Origin: Henckelia pumila
Lineage: Eukaryota; Streptophyta; Magnoliopsida; Lamiales; Gesneriaceae
Direction: 5' to 3'
NCBI RefSeq assembly: GCF_033568475.1
Contig: NW_027331831.1
Coordinates: forward strand, 7,316,001-7,380,000
Length of the DNA: 64,000 nt
Of this stretch, positions 43,543 to 56,388 are shown piece after piece; within the stretch, counting starts at the first letter, position 1, and every line of letters starts with the position of its first letter. Position numbers and translations under genes: made by a program. The notes beneath the pieces were generated by a model that did no database searches, was not told the DNA's origin, and saw only the letters and a program-made list of their open reading frames with translations.

Positions 43543-46500
43543 ATGAGATCGGACAGGTTTCAGGGAGGCGGATGCGTCGCGATTCGGGCGATTACTCACT
43601 CGTCCTCGTTTTCCAAATGCAATCCTTCTCATTCAGGTGTTGATTTGTGTTTTTTTTACCTCCTTTGTTTTGATTGAATCATATGTACGTTCGATGTCTT
43701 GTGCTGCGTGTTGGTAGAAGGATCGGCTGAGAATTTATATATATATATATATATATATATAAGTTTTATGTGGTTGGTGTTACTTTGGGTGAAATCTGGC
43801 TTTTATTAGTTTTCAATTGGTTGCTTCACGGTTTTCGGAGTAATGCTGCGTGTTTCAGTGATTTTTTTGGGTTATTTGATCGATTGAAGATTCGTGTCTG
43901 TCACTCTGCTTGAGCTGGTGTATGTCATGTGTTTCGTTTCTGTTGGTTGGTTTGAGATTTTTCTTTTACTGTGTTTTCATTATGTTTTTAACTTTTTGCT
44001 GTACTTTGAAAAAAATTTAAATGTTTATTTGGATGATTTTTTTCTGTTATTATTAGTGGATCGTTCTTCTCATCTCATAGTGAGTGTGACAAATCATTAG
44101 GATTTTACTTTCCACGTACATGATCTGGCATAGAAATTAAATTAATGAAACTATACTCGAAAGCTTTGACTTTAATTCAATTTATTGAAGCTAACAAAGT
44201 TGTGATGATTGGATTCGATTCGATGTCCCCGCTTGCACTTGTTAGATGCTTCCAAATAATAAATAAGCAGTGTAAGAAGAAGTGAATGCATGGCAATGGG
44301 CACCATTCTATCTCCGTTTGCTCAAATAGAGCGGAGATGGGTTGACGATGTCCCATTCTCATACTTCTTCAAACATAGGTGATGATGGTATAGAGCTGGA
44401 TGATCAATAGATCTAACAAGGAAATTCGTTACTCGTTAGGTGGCTCTGGAAAAGATGTGTAACATGCAAGTCTGCTTGTACAATATTTAGCGATTTTATG
44501 GACAATCCAATTTGTTCTATCATGATTCTTGAGGAGTATAATACGAAAATAAATTTATAAGGAAATTATTAATTGGATGAGAAGACCAATGGATTTGGAC
44601 TTTGATCACTTTCAACCTTCTGCATAATGTTTTTAAGCATTTTCTCACCCTGCCATTTATATGCATTTTGAAGGTAAACATTTATTTCTTTGACTTCAGA
44701 TGTTGCCTCTTGCGGCACACCAGTGTGGATGGGTAAAGGCCTCACTTGTGTTTGCTTCAAGCGCAAGGCAAGCTGTTCACGCGTATGCATCAACTTGAGC
44801 CCCATAAAGGTAAGATTTCTATTTTGTTTATGTAAAGCATCTGCCACTCAATGATGATGCCCATTAGATTCTAAATAAATGTGTAACAAAATAATGATAA
44901 TAGCAAAAGATCAACAGCTCGTTGTGCACAAGAGGGAATGCGATGAAAGCATCTAACATCTGTTAATATTTTGTCACTTTGTTAGTTAATTGGTTAGGAT
45001 TGCTTTTGACTGTATAATAAATCTATTCCAGGTGTTCTTGTCCTATTAGTTACACTTTTATATGTATGTATACTTGTAAATAGGATTTACTCATTAACTA
45101 ATGAAAGCCATCCTATTCATCACTCTCAAAGTCCTCTAACCAACACATAGTATCAAGTGGCATGACATTGTTATTTATCTCGTATTTTAATGTTTAAGAT
45201 GATTTACCTTCCCTGAATTACTTCAAATGGCCAGGAGGAGAGACTAAGAAGATTAAGACACCGAAATAAAGTTTACTTTGATTCATCCAGGCCAGAACAT
45301 CAGGTGAGATTTCTGAACACAATTATGTAATCTTGCATCTTACAATTTATAAAATCTGCATTTGCCCTTTGCCCACATCAATAGTTTATTGTATATAATT
45401 GGTTGAGTGGTGTCTGAATTTGCAATCCAAGAATCTGCCCAAGTTTCATTTTCCGTTTCAAAGTATCTTTTAAAATTTGCTGGGATCACAGGAAGCTTTA
45501 AGGACATTATGGTCAGCTACATACCCTGGAAAGAAACTACAAAGTTTGGTTTCTGATCAGTGGAAAGATATGGGGTGGCAAGGAAAAGATCCATCTACAG
45601 ACTTCAGGTATTCTTTGATTCCGGATAATTTATATCACCCTTATTGCTAAATTGCTCATTCTGCCCTTTCTTCACCTTGTGCTTGCGTATCTCATGGACA
45701 TTGCATGTATTTCTTTTAAACAGGGGAGCTGGCTTCATTTCTTTGGAAAATTTGTTGTTCTTTGCCAAAACATATTTTGTAAGATTCATGTTGTCCTGTT
45801 CTTGTGGAAATTAATATGGTATCACATGATATATCTTGTTAAAGTTGGTACACATTACGCAATATATAAAAATGTCTTAAATTATCATTTTATGCCGCAG
45901 ACATCTTTTCAGAGTCTCTTAAGGAAACAAACAGGCAAGAGAGCGGTTTGGGAATATCCATTTGCGGTTGCTGGTGTAAATATTACATTTATGCTCATGC
46001 AAATGCTTGATCTGAATGCCAGTAAGTAAAAATTTCCCATAATTGACAAAGAATTTTAAGGTGCGTGTATTCTCTTCCAAGCTATGGCTAATTTGAGGTC
46101 AACTATATGTAGCCAAGCCTGGGACGTTTATCAGAGCAATTTTTCTGCAAATGTTAGCAGGTGAAGCAATCATATCTTACAATTTCTCTTGTCGTTGTAC
46201 GTCGAAACACAGATAACTTTGATGATTACACATATGGGGGACAACACGCGTTCAAGATATATAATTGAATCGACTGCACGTTATCAAATTTGTTGGTTTC
46301 GATTATATTTTTATGCTTTCCTCACAGGTATTGCCGTGTTGCTATTCCTTGAGAAAATGAAAGTTAACTTCAAATTTAAAATCTTGATCCTTTTGCAGAG
46401 AATGAGTGGGCATTTGATCTACTATACTGTGTTGCTTTCATGATAATGGACAACTTGTGGCTCCAAAAAAATGCGACATACATGGACTTCAACGTAAGAA

Positions 46501-46760
46501 ACCTGTATCTCTCTTGTAAAACCATGAACTGTATAATATTCAACTACAGAAACATGATTGTTTATTGAAATATAGTCCGTTTAGTTCAAAACGTTTCGAT
46601 ATGTTTCGCACTTTAAATGGAGCTTCATCTTTGAGAGTTCTTATATGCATGAGTTAAACATGATATTTTAAAATCGACCCGATATCAATTGGAGAAAGAA
46701 CTCCTGATGGATGACGTTACATGGATCGAAGACATGCCTTCCTACAACCTTCTGCATTGA
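43543..46760 (+). CDS. ELMO domain-containing protein
   Basis: Mostly small exons found by splice phase and family similarity: 43543-43636, 44700-44809, 45235-45303, 45492-45607, 45724-45778, 45901-46021, 46113-46160 and 46399-46493. These give 236 residues. Landmarks: GGGCVAIRAI (exon 1), WMGKGLTCVC (exon 2), VYFDSSRPEHQ (exon 3), SDQWKDMGWQGKDPSTDFR (exon 4), GAGFISLENLLFFAK (exon 5), VWEYPFAVAGVNITFMLMQM (exon 6), ENEWAFDLLYC and ATYMDFN (exon 8). This is the plant ELMO/CED-12 family; animal ELMO domains act with small GTPases, while plant roles are poorly known. The family's C-terminal tail is encoded at 46671-46757 (KSTRYQLEKELLMDDV...PSYNLL), with stop TGA at 46758-46760. No AG acceptor joins exon 8 to this tail in frame. 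The only nearby AG (46652-46653) gives five residues and a stop, so the tail may be lost, misread by one base here, or spliced non-canonically. Confidence 0.8.
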
Positions 46761-47338
46761 ATTTTAGCTGATCTTTAACACCCGCTGACACAACTGGGAA
46801 ATTGAGTCTTTATTATGGTTAGATACTTCGATCTTGTGTAGATGTCACATTTTTCTTTTCATGTTCTTGGATTTATAAATCTAGGTGTTTATCAAATTTT
46901 AATTGTGCATATGGAAACTAGAATTTATAACCGCATTCAATAAATGAGGACAATGTTGATTTTATCGAGTTCTATATTTGTAAAGGCTATGGTCAGAATC
47001 TCAAAAAAAAAAAACAAAGAATTATGGTTGTTGAAAATATGATATTATTATTATTATTATTTAAAGTTGAATATTAAGTTGTAAAATTTTGAAAATTAGT
47101 GTGTGATGATTTAGATGATGATGTTTTTATTTTTGGACTAATCTCCAAATGAGATCTATAAATATGTCTCTCCATTTGTGTATAAAATCACAATTGAATT
47201 GAGAGAGAAAAATTTGTGAAGAGTAGAGTTTGATATATTTTGAGTTTTGAAATTAAAATTTTTACTTTTTCACGACAATGATGAGTTTGTGGGAATTAAA
47301 TATCTTACTATAATAATGATGTACAAAATTTAAGATTC

Positions 47339-47525
47339 TGTTATATATAGATGATATTTAGGTGATTGATTTGATTGTATAATTCCTTTTGTGTAACATT
47401 CCCTCTACCCTATAAATAGAGGTTATAGTTAAAATGAGAATTAATTGATTTCACTCATCTTTTCTCTATTGTATTTCTCTAGTCTTTGATTCTCTTCCTT
47501 CCCTTTCTCCACTAAATATATAACA
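47339..47525 (+). repeat. 5' LTR of element D
   Basis: 187 bp, TGTTATATATAG...TATATAACA, with a TATA box CCTATAAATAGAGG. Confidence 0.85.
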
Positions 47526-49506
47526 CGTTATCAGCACAAGTGCTCTTCAAGGTAGGAAAAAAAAAATATCATTATCTTTGTATGAATGCTCTCGAAAAAG
47601 CACAATATTTCGATCTTATATTGATGCTCCTCGAAATCGCATAAATTTTACTTTTATGTGTATATTTCTAGTTAATCATTGATGCTCCTGAAGAAGCACA
47701 ACGTTTGATTTTGTGTTGATGTTTTTGATGAAACACAACATGGTTTTATATTGATATTTGATAGATCTACGGATACAATATTTATCAAGATTCCCGAAAA
47801 ATATTGATACAAGATATAAAAATTATCAATATTGATAGATAATTTAATATCTGACAATATTTCTAAAGAATATTGATTTGATAGAATGACATATTAATAT
47901 TCAACAATATTTCGGAAGAATATTGATTTGATTTTAACAAAATAACAAAACTTATGATTTAATATTTAAATAAGAGATTGTTTATATTCCTGAAGAATAT
48001 TGATTCAAAATTTAAGATTTATCCATATTTTGGTAGAACTATCAATATTTCATGTCCAAGATATAAAATTTGTTAATATTTATGAAGAATCAAATCTTTC
48101 GAGATTCGCCAAAATTCTAGAAGAATTTTGATATCAGATTGCGAACGATAGTGATATAAGATATATATAATATTTATCAATATTAACAAATAATATTGAT
48201 TCGAGATCTAACATATATCAATATTCCTGCAGAATTTTGATTAAATATTCAATATTTGTCAATATTCTTGAATAATATTAATTCAATATGAATTATAAAT
48301 ATATTCTTGTTTGATTTAAATTTTCTCATCATATCTTGACATGTTTGCTTATTATTTGCATTCTTAATTTTTTTTGATTTAACAAGTTGCCAATTACATT
48401 TCATTGATTAATAACTATAGCAACATGACAAGTTTATATATATTTCCATATTCTACATGATACCATGTTTATTTATATTTTATTTGCACAAATCATGATC
48501 TATACCTTAGAATTTAACTTATTATTTTTTTGGGTAGATCATTATTTAATCTTTTAGATATTCACACCCTTCATAAAAATAATGATATAAGTTATATTAT
48601 TTAGATTGATAAAAAAATATCACGATGAATGTCTAGCTGATAGTGGTACAACACACACCATCCTTCAAAACAAAAGGTATTTTTTAAAATTAACATTAGC
48701 TGAAAATAATGATATAACAATCTCTGGTGCATCAAACATTATTGAAGGTCATGGGAAGGCAAAAGTCATTTTATCAAATGAGACAAGCCTGTATATTGAA
48801 AATGCAATCTATGCAAGCAAATCATGTAAAAATTTGCTTAGCTTTAAAGATATCCGCCGAAATGAATATCATATTGAAACATTGAATGCAAATAATATTG
48901 AATATCTTTGCATTACATCCATTATATCTGACCAGAAGCAGATAAAAGAAATATTACATGCACTTTCCTCTGGGATGTATTACACAATAATAAAATCAAT
49001 TGAAGCAAATACGGTCACAAACAAGAAGTTTGTTGACAAGAAATGTTTTGTATTATGGCACGACCAACTTGGTCATCCTGAGAGTTCAATGATGCGAAGA
49101 ATAATAAATAATTCTTGTGGACATCCCTTAAAGAACCAGAAGATTCTCTTACATGATGATTTTTCATGTGTGGCTTGTTCACAAGGAAAATTAATTATAA
49201 GACCTTCCCCAACAAAGGTTGATATTGAAATTCCAACTAGGTGGTCACATGTTAGTTTGTTAGCATCTCGAAATATAGCTTTTGCTAGATTACTTGGGCA
49301 AATAATTAAATTACGAGCTCAGTTCCCTGATCACTCAATCAAGGCAATTCGTCTTGATAATGATGTTGAATTCAAATCACAAGCATTTGATGAATTTTGT
49401 ATGTCGATCGGGATTTCAGTTGAGCATTCAGTTGCCCATGTTCATACACAGAACGGTCTTGCAGAATCATTTATTAAACGATTGCAATTGATTGCTAGAC
49501 CATTAC

Positions 49507-51952
49507 TGTAACGTCCTCAACCTATGAAAACGTTACTCGACTAACATGACCTAAAATTAGCGGAATAAAAAATTCAATAGATGTATGCATACATCAAACT
49601 TTACTTAAAACATTTCAGAATAATTTACAAACCAAATCCAAACCTTAAAATTTATAAAACTTGTTTTCAACATTAAAATACCTCATAAAGTTGCAAATGA
49701 CTCAATACATAGCACACTCATCACACAACATACTCATAACTGTAACACACTCATCACATTAACACACTCATCATATAACACACTCATGCATCGCCCGCCG
49801 GTCCGACTCCTTGCTCTTCTTCATGCCCGACATTGAACTCGTCGACATATGCATAAATGTCATCTTCATTACCTGCACCATTCAAGTATAGTGAGTCTAA
49901 AGACTCAGCAAGTATATGCAATAAAAATCATGAGATTTCAAATATCATTTAAACGTAACATAACATAACATAAACTCATCATTTAGTGACGAATTATGCG
50001 AAATTGTGGAAACCGTCATAATGGGCAAATTCATCCTTTTTTTGTTGATCAACAAGCATATGGCATTAAGCCTCATAACATTCGTTCTTTGGAAAGGCCC
50101 TCTCCGAAGCTTATCCCGGAGCACCAGTCCCGTGTACTTATCTGTCTCATGAGCCATGTTTGGAAAGGCCCTCTCCGGAGCCCAAACCGGAGAACCAATC
50201 CCGTGTTTGCCACCACAAAGACACATAAGACATCAAAAGTGTTTTCATACATTAACATGTCATTCATTTTTCATATCATCTCATTATCATCTCATCATAA
50301 CATTCCATCTTTGCATGACTTGTATGCCATAAATCATTCATCATAACATCATGATTCCTTTCATAAACTTTTAGGTCGTGATCTTAAAACTTACTCGATA
50401 ACTTCATGCATATCATAGATGATTAAAAATCATATTTTCATATTGAATATAGCTTTCATGAATGAACATAGACATGTACATGCATCACATAACATAATCG
50501 ATCCACGTAAGTCATTTTTTTCGTTCTTGAGTTAAAACTTGAAACTTTTTGCATAAAAACTCTTAAATATATTTTGGAAGCCTTAAAAGATCATAACCAA
50601 GAATTTAGGACCCTAAAATAACATATCAAAATCATGAATTTCGAAGTTTAGGCGCAGTCGCTCCACTTCTTCGGCGCGGGTGCGCATGCCCTGCGCAGAT
50701 AGGTCTTATTTCTCGCTCTCAAACTCTATTTTACAGTCAGAATTTGAAAAAGTGGTAAACATGAAAATTGTAGCCCTTGATCTTGGATTTCCAATACCGA
50801 AAACCTCACCTCAATTGGATTTTTCAGTAAAACGTTATACGCATTCTCCCGATACGGGTCGGTTAAGGAAATTCAAAACAACCGACACACTTCGGGGCGA
50901 TTTTGGCCAAACATCCAAAACGATTTTGACAAAACTCAAAACACGAAAATTGTAGAAATTTAAACTAGCTTTCAAATAAAGTAAGCCTCATCTCATTTAG
51001 AATAGGACACTAGTCTTGATCCTCAAAATCATGACGAGCGTCGCTAATCCGGAACAACCCAACACATGTAATAATTCAAAACTTTAACTCAAACTAACTC
51101 AACACTTCAAATTCAACACATATTTTCAAAATCATTCCTTTTTCAACTCTAACCCATAATAATCCATCAACACACATTATTTATCAAGAATTTCTTAACC
51201 CATACTTCAAGAACTCGTCAAGAACGGTTTACATTTCACGATTTCATAACATCATAATTTCATGCTTTTGAAATTATAAAAAAATCATGCATATATATCT
51301 CAACATACATAATTACATATTAACATAATTATACCTTGAATGGTGGATTCAAAAGCTTTAAAAACTTGTCTTGAATTGAGGTTAAGATGATCCGGATTTT
51401 CGGAGACGAACTAACCACGAAGAGGAGCAAGATTGGAGTTTAACTTCGAAATTTCTTGAAGGAACCGTGTAGTGCTCCGGGAAGAATCAGAGAATAAGGA
51501 TGAAAAGAAAAATAACGAAGAATAAGATAGACGTGAAGGAGAGGAATTATTGGGAGACAAACTCATAATGAAGTGGGGAACGTGGTAGATGAGTGTTCCT
51601 TTCAACACTTAATTCGCGTCGTGGTGAATAATTAAAATGTTGTCTACCACTCTTCCTTGACTCGACTGATAAAAATAATATCTCCCAACTTGTTTATTCA
51701 AAGTATATCAATATTATACTTAAAATACTCGTGAAAATACGTTCTAACACTTCGTTCGTAGGTTAGCCCCGTCCCGCGAATCCAGAATCAAGCTCAACCT
51801 GGAATCATTTATTTAATCAAAATTGTTAAACATAAATAAACATAATCACTAAATAATAATCATTAAATAATAACTTAAACAATTTAAGGCATGATCATTT
51901 AAAAATTATTTTAAAATCATCGTGAGCAAGTTTAGTGGATTCGGACCTTACA
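49507..51952 (+). mobile_element. Gypsy-type solo LTR nested in element D (fossil)
   Basis: 2,446 bases beginning TGTAACGTCC and ending GGACCTTACA (inverted TGTAA/TTACA), flanked by ATTAC at 49502-49506 and 51953-51957. It contains AGTGAGTCTAAAGACTCAGCAAG-like sequence that I recall from long LTRs of plant chromovirus (Tekay/Del-like) elements, and the length fits. No gag or pol within it, so it reads as a solo LTR left by recombination. It interrupts the integrase region and must be younger than element D. Confidence 0.72.
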
Positions 51953-54595
51953 ATTACTCATGAAAACAAAACTACCATTTGCAGCTTGGGGTCATGCTAT
52001 AATACACGTTGCATCATTGATTCGTGTGAGACCAACTAATTACCACCAATACTCACCTTTGCAACTTGCATATGGTCAAGAACCGGAAGTTTCTTATTTT
52101 CGAGTATTTGGTTGTGCGGTACAAGTCCTTATTCCACCTACACAATGGACCAAAATGGGTCCACAACGTAGACTTAGAATTTACGTGGGATATGATTCAC
52201 CATTTATCATTAGATATTTGGAGCCTTTAACAAGTGATTTATTTACTGCAAGATTTGCAGACTGCCACTTTGATGAAACTGATTTTCCAACTCTAGGGGG
52301 AGCAAAGTTGTATCCTGAGGAACAACGAAAAATTTGTTGGAATGAGAAAACATTATCTCATTATGATCCCCGAAACAATCAATGTGAGAAAGAAGTTGAA
52401 AGAATTATTCATTTGTAATGAATTGCAAATCAATTACCCGATGCTTTTGTTAATACAAAAAATGTGACAAAATCATACACACAAGTAGAGAATACTCCAG
52501 TAAAGATTGATGTTCCTGTAGGACCATGTAATACTTTACCCGCAAACGAATCTAAAATATGCCAGAAGCGTGGTCGACTAATTGGTTCGAAGGATACAAT
52601 ACCTAGAAAAAGAAAGATACAAGATAAAGACGCAGTTACAGCTCCAAAAGAAGTAACTTTACATGATACACCAAGAGAAATAAATGAAATAGATGTGGAA
52701 AACATGATTCATGAGAATCACAATCACGTGAAAATATCGAGATTTCGACAAATTATTTGATATCTCGTAAAATATGGGATCGAAGTAATACAAACATCGA
52801 TGATGTTTTCACTTTAAACGTAGTCCTTGATATTATGCAAGGCAATAATGATCCTGAACCACTATCTGTTAAAGATTGTCAACAAAGTAATTATTGGCCA
52901 AAGTGGAAGACGGCTATACAAACTGAATTAGATTCTTTAGAGAAACGTAAAGTGTTTGGGCCCGTTGTTCAAACACCTAAAAATATAATCCATGTAGGAT
53001 ATAAATGGGTGTTCGTATGAAAAAAAAAATGAAAATGGCAAAATTGTAAGATATAAAGCCAGACTTGTAACCCAAGGTTTCTCTCAGAGACCTGGAATTG
53101 ACTATGAGGAAACGTACTCACCTGTAATGGATGCCACCACTTTCCGATTCTTGATTAGCTTGGCTGTATTAGAAAAATTGGGCATGCGACTTATGGATGT
53201 GGTTACTGCATATTTATATGGTTCACTTGATAACGACATATACATGAAAATTCCTGAAGGATTTAAGCCATCAGAAGCAAGTGATACAATCCCTAAGACC
53301 ATGTTCTCAATAAAACTGCAAAAGTCATTATATGGATTAAAACAATCCGGGCGCATGTGGTACAATCGCCTTAGTGAGTATTTATTACAAGAAGGTTACA
53401 CAAACGATGCTATTTGTCCATGCGTTTTTACGAAAAAGACGGATGAAGGTTTTGCAATCGTGGAAGTATGTGTGGATGATCTAAATCTCATAGGAACTCC
53501 AGAAGAGCTTACCAAAACTGCCAATTATTTAAAAAGTGAATTTGAGATAAATGATTTGGGAAAAACAAAATTTTGTCTTGGCTTGCAAATTGAACATTTA
53601 CAAGAAGGGATATTTGTTCATCAATCTTCATACGCAGAAAAAATATTAAAACGATTTTACATGGATGAAGCACATCCATTAGCATCACCAATAGTCGTTA
53701 GATCACTTGACACTAAGAAAGATCTTTTTCGTCCACTTGAAGATGGAGAGAATATTATTGGTTCGGAAGTACCATATCTGAGTGCAATTGGTGCATTATC
53801 ATATCTTGCAAATTGTACCCGGCCAGATATAACTTTTTTTGTTAACCTTCTAGTGAGATATATTTCTTCTCCAACCCGAATACATTGGAATGGTGTAAAA
53901 CACATTTTTCGTTACCTTCGTGGTAGAACTGACATGAGTTTGTTTTATTCGAAAAAATCAAATTTCTCTTTATTAGGTTATGCAGATGCAGGTTATCTCT
54001 CAGATCCACATAAAGCCAAATCCCAAATAGGTTATGTGTTTACACGAGGGGGCACTGTTATATCATGGAAGTCGAAAAAGCAAAATTTAACAGCGACATC
54101 ATCAAATCAATTAGAGATCATTGCAATGCATGAAGCAAGCCGAGAATGTGTGTAGTTGAGGTCCGTAACACAACATATTCAAGAATCATGTGGACTACGA
54201 ACAACAAGAGATATTCCGACGACTATATTCGAAGACAATACTGCTTGCATTGCACAATTAAAGAAAGGATATATTAAAGGCGATCGAACGAAACATAATT
54301 TTCCAAAGTTCTTCTACACGCACGAACTTCAAAAAAAAGTTGATATCGATGTCCAACAAATTCTCTCCAATGACAATGTAGCTGATTTATTCACAAAAGC
54401 ATTACCAACATCAACATTCAAGAAATTTGTGCACAAGATAGAGATGCATCAATTAAAGGATATTCGGTGATTGAAATCAGGGAGAGTATCAAATGTTGTA
54501 CTTTTTTTCCTTCGTTCAGGTTTTTCCCACTGGGTTTTACTGACAAGGTTTTAACGAGGCAACATTAAACTCTCCACCAATCATCTAAGGGGGAG

Positions 54596-54783
54596 TGTTA
54601 TATATAGATGATATTTAAGTGATTGATTTGATTGTATAATTCTTTTTGTGTAACATTCCCTCTACATTATAAATAGAGGTGTAAAGTTGAAATGAGAATT
54701 AATTGATTTCACTCATCTTTTCTCTATTGTATTTCTCTAGTCTTTGATTCTCTTTCTCCCCTTTCTCCACTAAATTTATAATA
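54596..54783 (+). repeat. 3' LTR of element D
   Basis: 188 bp, starting TGTTATATATAG directly after GGGGGAG and ending next to the GATTC target-site copy. Confidence 0.85.
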
Positions 54784-55027
54784 GATTCCTTTTTCTTTCT
54801 TTTTTTTCATTTGACGAAAAATCATTTTTCTTGATGATACCACTACGAACGTCACTTTTTATGGTTTATGAATTAACGAGTAAAAATAATTTTAGTAAAT
54901 CAATTATGATAAAATGTTAAATGTGTATATTAATTTTTTAAAATGATTTATTTTGTATATGATCAAGTTATAAAATCAATTTTAGTTCACTAAATTTGAG
55001 TTTGTTTAAAGATTTTAATTAATTGAA

Positions 55028-55329
55028 GGGAAAATTACTTTTTTGGTCCGATATGTTTGTCACTTTGCGATTTCGGTCCTCTATATTTTTAGATTTTAAT
55101 TTTAGTCCGTTATTTTATTTTTTTGGTAATTTTAGTCTTTTTTCTGATGTGGCACCGATGCAGTGCTGATGTGGAGCTGACGTGGACATTGCTACGTAAG
55201 CATTTTTGAAGAAAAAAAGACTGAAATTGCCAAAAATCAAAACATGCATAACTAAAACTGAAATATGAGAACATAGAGGACCGAAATCGCAAAGTGACAA
55301 ACATACATGACCAAAATTACAGTTTTTCC
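55028..55329. mobile_element. Mutator-like MITE with long inverted arms
   Basis: Arms of about 50 bases: the left TTTGTCACTTTGCGATTTCGGTCC block has an exact inverted copy at the right. Flanks TTAATTGAA (55019-55027) and TTAATTGAT (55330-55338) match at 8 of 9. Centre: GATGTGGCACCGATGCAG...GATGTGGAGCTGACGTGG. The two overlapping open frames on the minus strand are by-products of the arms. Confidence 0.75.
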
Positions 55330-55339
55330 TTAATTGATT

Positions 55340-56330
55340 TAAGTAAAAGGTAAAATTGATGTTATGACTTGATCATTATCACTTAAATCATTTTCAATAA
55401 TTCATATTTCTCTCTATATATAAAGAATCTCTCTGTTAGACACCATTTTTTCATATTGCCGAAATTTCCCATATATAATATAAATATTAAACTTTTATTT
55501 TTATTTGTTTGTTTTTTTAAAATTTCGATATTTCAAATTTTCATGTTTTTCTCAACTAAACATTATAGATAAAATAAATTGATAAATAAATTTTTATAAA
55601 TGAAAAAAAATTAAATATTATTGAAAAAATAATATTTATACATAACATACAATATTAAATATATTATATAATTTTATACATATGCAACACGTGTATGTCA
55701 TTATGCTAATATCAATTAAATATTTTATTAATAGTTTATGTACGAAAATGATTATTAATAATTTACGTATCAAAATGAATTTTTACACGTTGTTAATCAT
55801 TAAGTTCCACTTGATGAGACTTTTGGGGAATCCGAGTATGGGATGTCACGTGACGGATAGTTGACTAATCCAAATCCAAAACTTTTTGTTGCGTTCTTAC
55901 GAAAGATTTCTTATTTCGATTATTATTTTATTATTAACGATCCATTAGTTGACTCTCGTTTTCCCTTCTTTGTTATAATTTAGTATTTCATTAGTCGACC
56001 CGCAATTTTTTTTTCTCTTAATTTCCCATTAAAATAAATAAATATCAAATATCAAAAGTAGATTCCAAAGCTGCGGCTGGCCATCCCCCAATTCCTAAAT
56101 CACCAAAATAACCAATCTCAACAAGTTACACTATTAGAGGGTACTTGCTATTATTATTATTTTTGAAGTACGACTGGTTTCTTCACCAAAAATCAGTTTT
56201 TATAACTATTTAACAAATTTCTTTTCAAAAATAAAAAAACTATTTACCAAATTTGTTTGACCAAAAAAATGCAAAGAAATTTCTTTGAAATGCAGCATTC
56301 ATTATCATCAAAGTCAACTGTCAATTCATG
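55340..56330. other. AT-rich intergenic stretch, no gene seen
   Basis: No coding, RNA or bounded repeat recognised. A CACGTG hexamer occurs near 55848, within GATGTCACGTGACGG, too far from the next gene to assign. Confidence 0.4.
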
Positions 56331-56334
56331 CAGC

Positions 56335-56342
56335 TATATATA
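56335..56342 (+). promoter_or_regulatory. TATA box of the DUF642 gene
   Basis: TATATATA 47 bases before the start codon. Confidence 0.55.
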
Positions 56343-56388
56343 CACATAAGCATCATTCCCCCCCTTTCCTTCTTCACACACGAACGCG

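Larger units (their letters stand above)
47339..54783 (+). mobile_element. Ty1/copia element D with a nested gypsy-type solo LTR (fossil)
   Basis: LTRs at 47339-47525 and 54596-54783 with exact 5-bp target-site copies GATTC (47334-47338 and 54784-54788). A CGTTATCAGCAC putative primer site follows the 5' LTR, and a GGGGGAG purine tract precedes the 3' LTR. Parts recognised in order: protease (ADSGTTHTIL), GAG-pre-integrase (WHDQLGHP), integrase (split by the nested element), reverse transcriptase with a VDDLNLIGT block (about 53030-54150) and RNase H (EDNTACIAQLK, about 54160-54470). It is broken, with several breaks besides the nested insertion. The LTRs differ at roughly 6% by eye, so it is older than element C. 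Confidence 0.9.

Noticed and set aside
46189-46443. Alternative ELMO exon at 46328 (GTATTGCCGTGTTGC..)
   Set aside because: Its sequence is a loose match, and no donor joins it in phase to exon 8. The 46113-46160 exon fits both phase and family (KPGTFIRAIFLQMLA).
50050-50230. Open frames on both strands at 50.0-50.3 kb
   Set aside because: They lie in a repeat GGAAAGGCCCTCTCCG..GAGC..CCGGAG inside the nested gypsy-type LTR; a repeat effect, not a gene.
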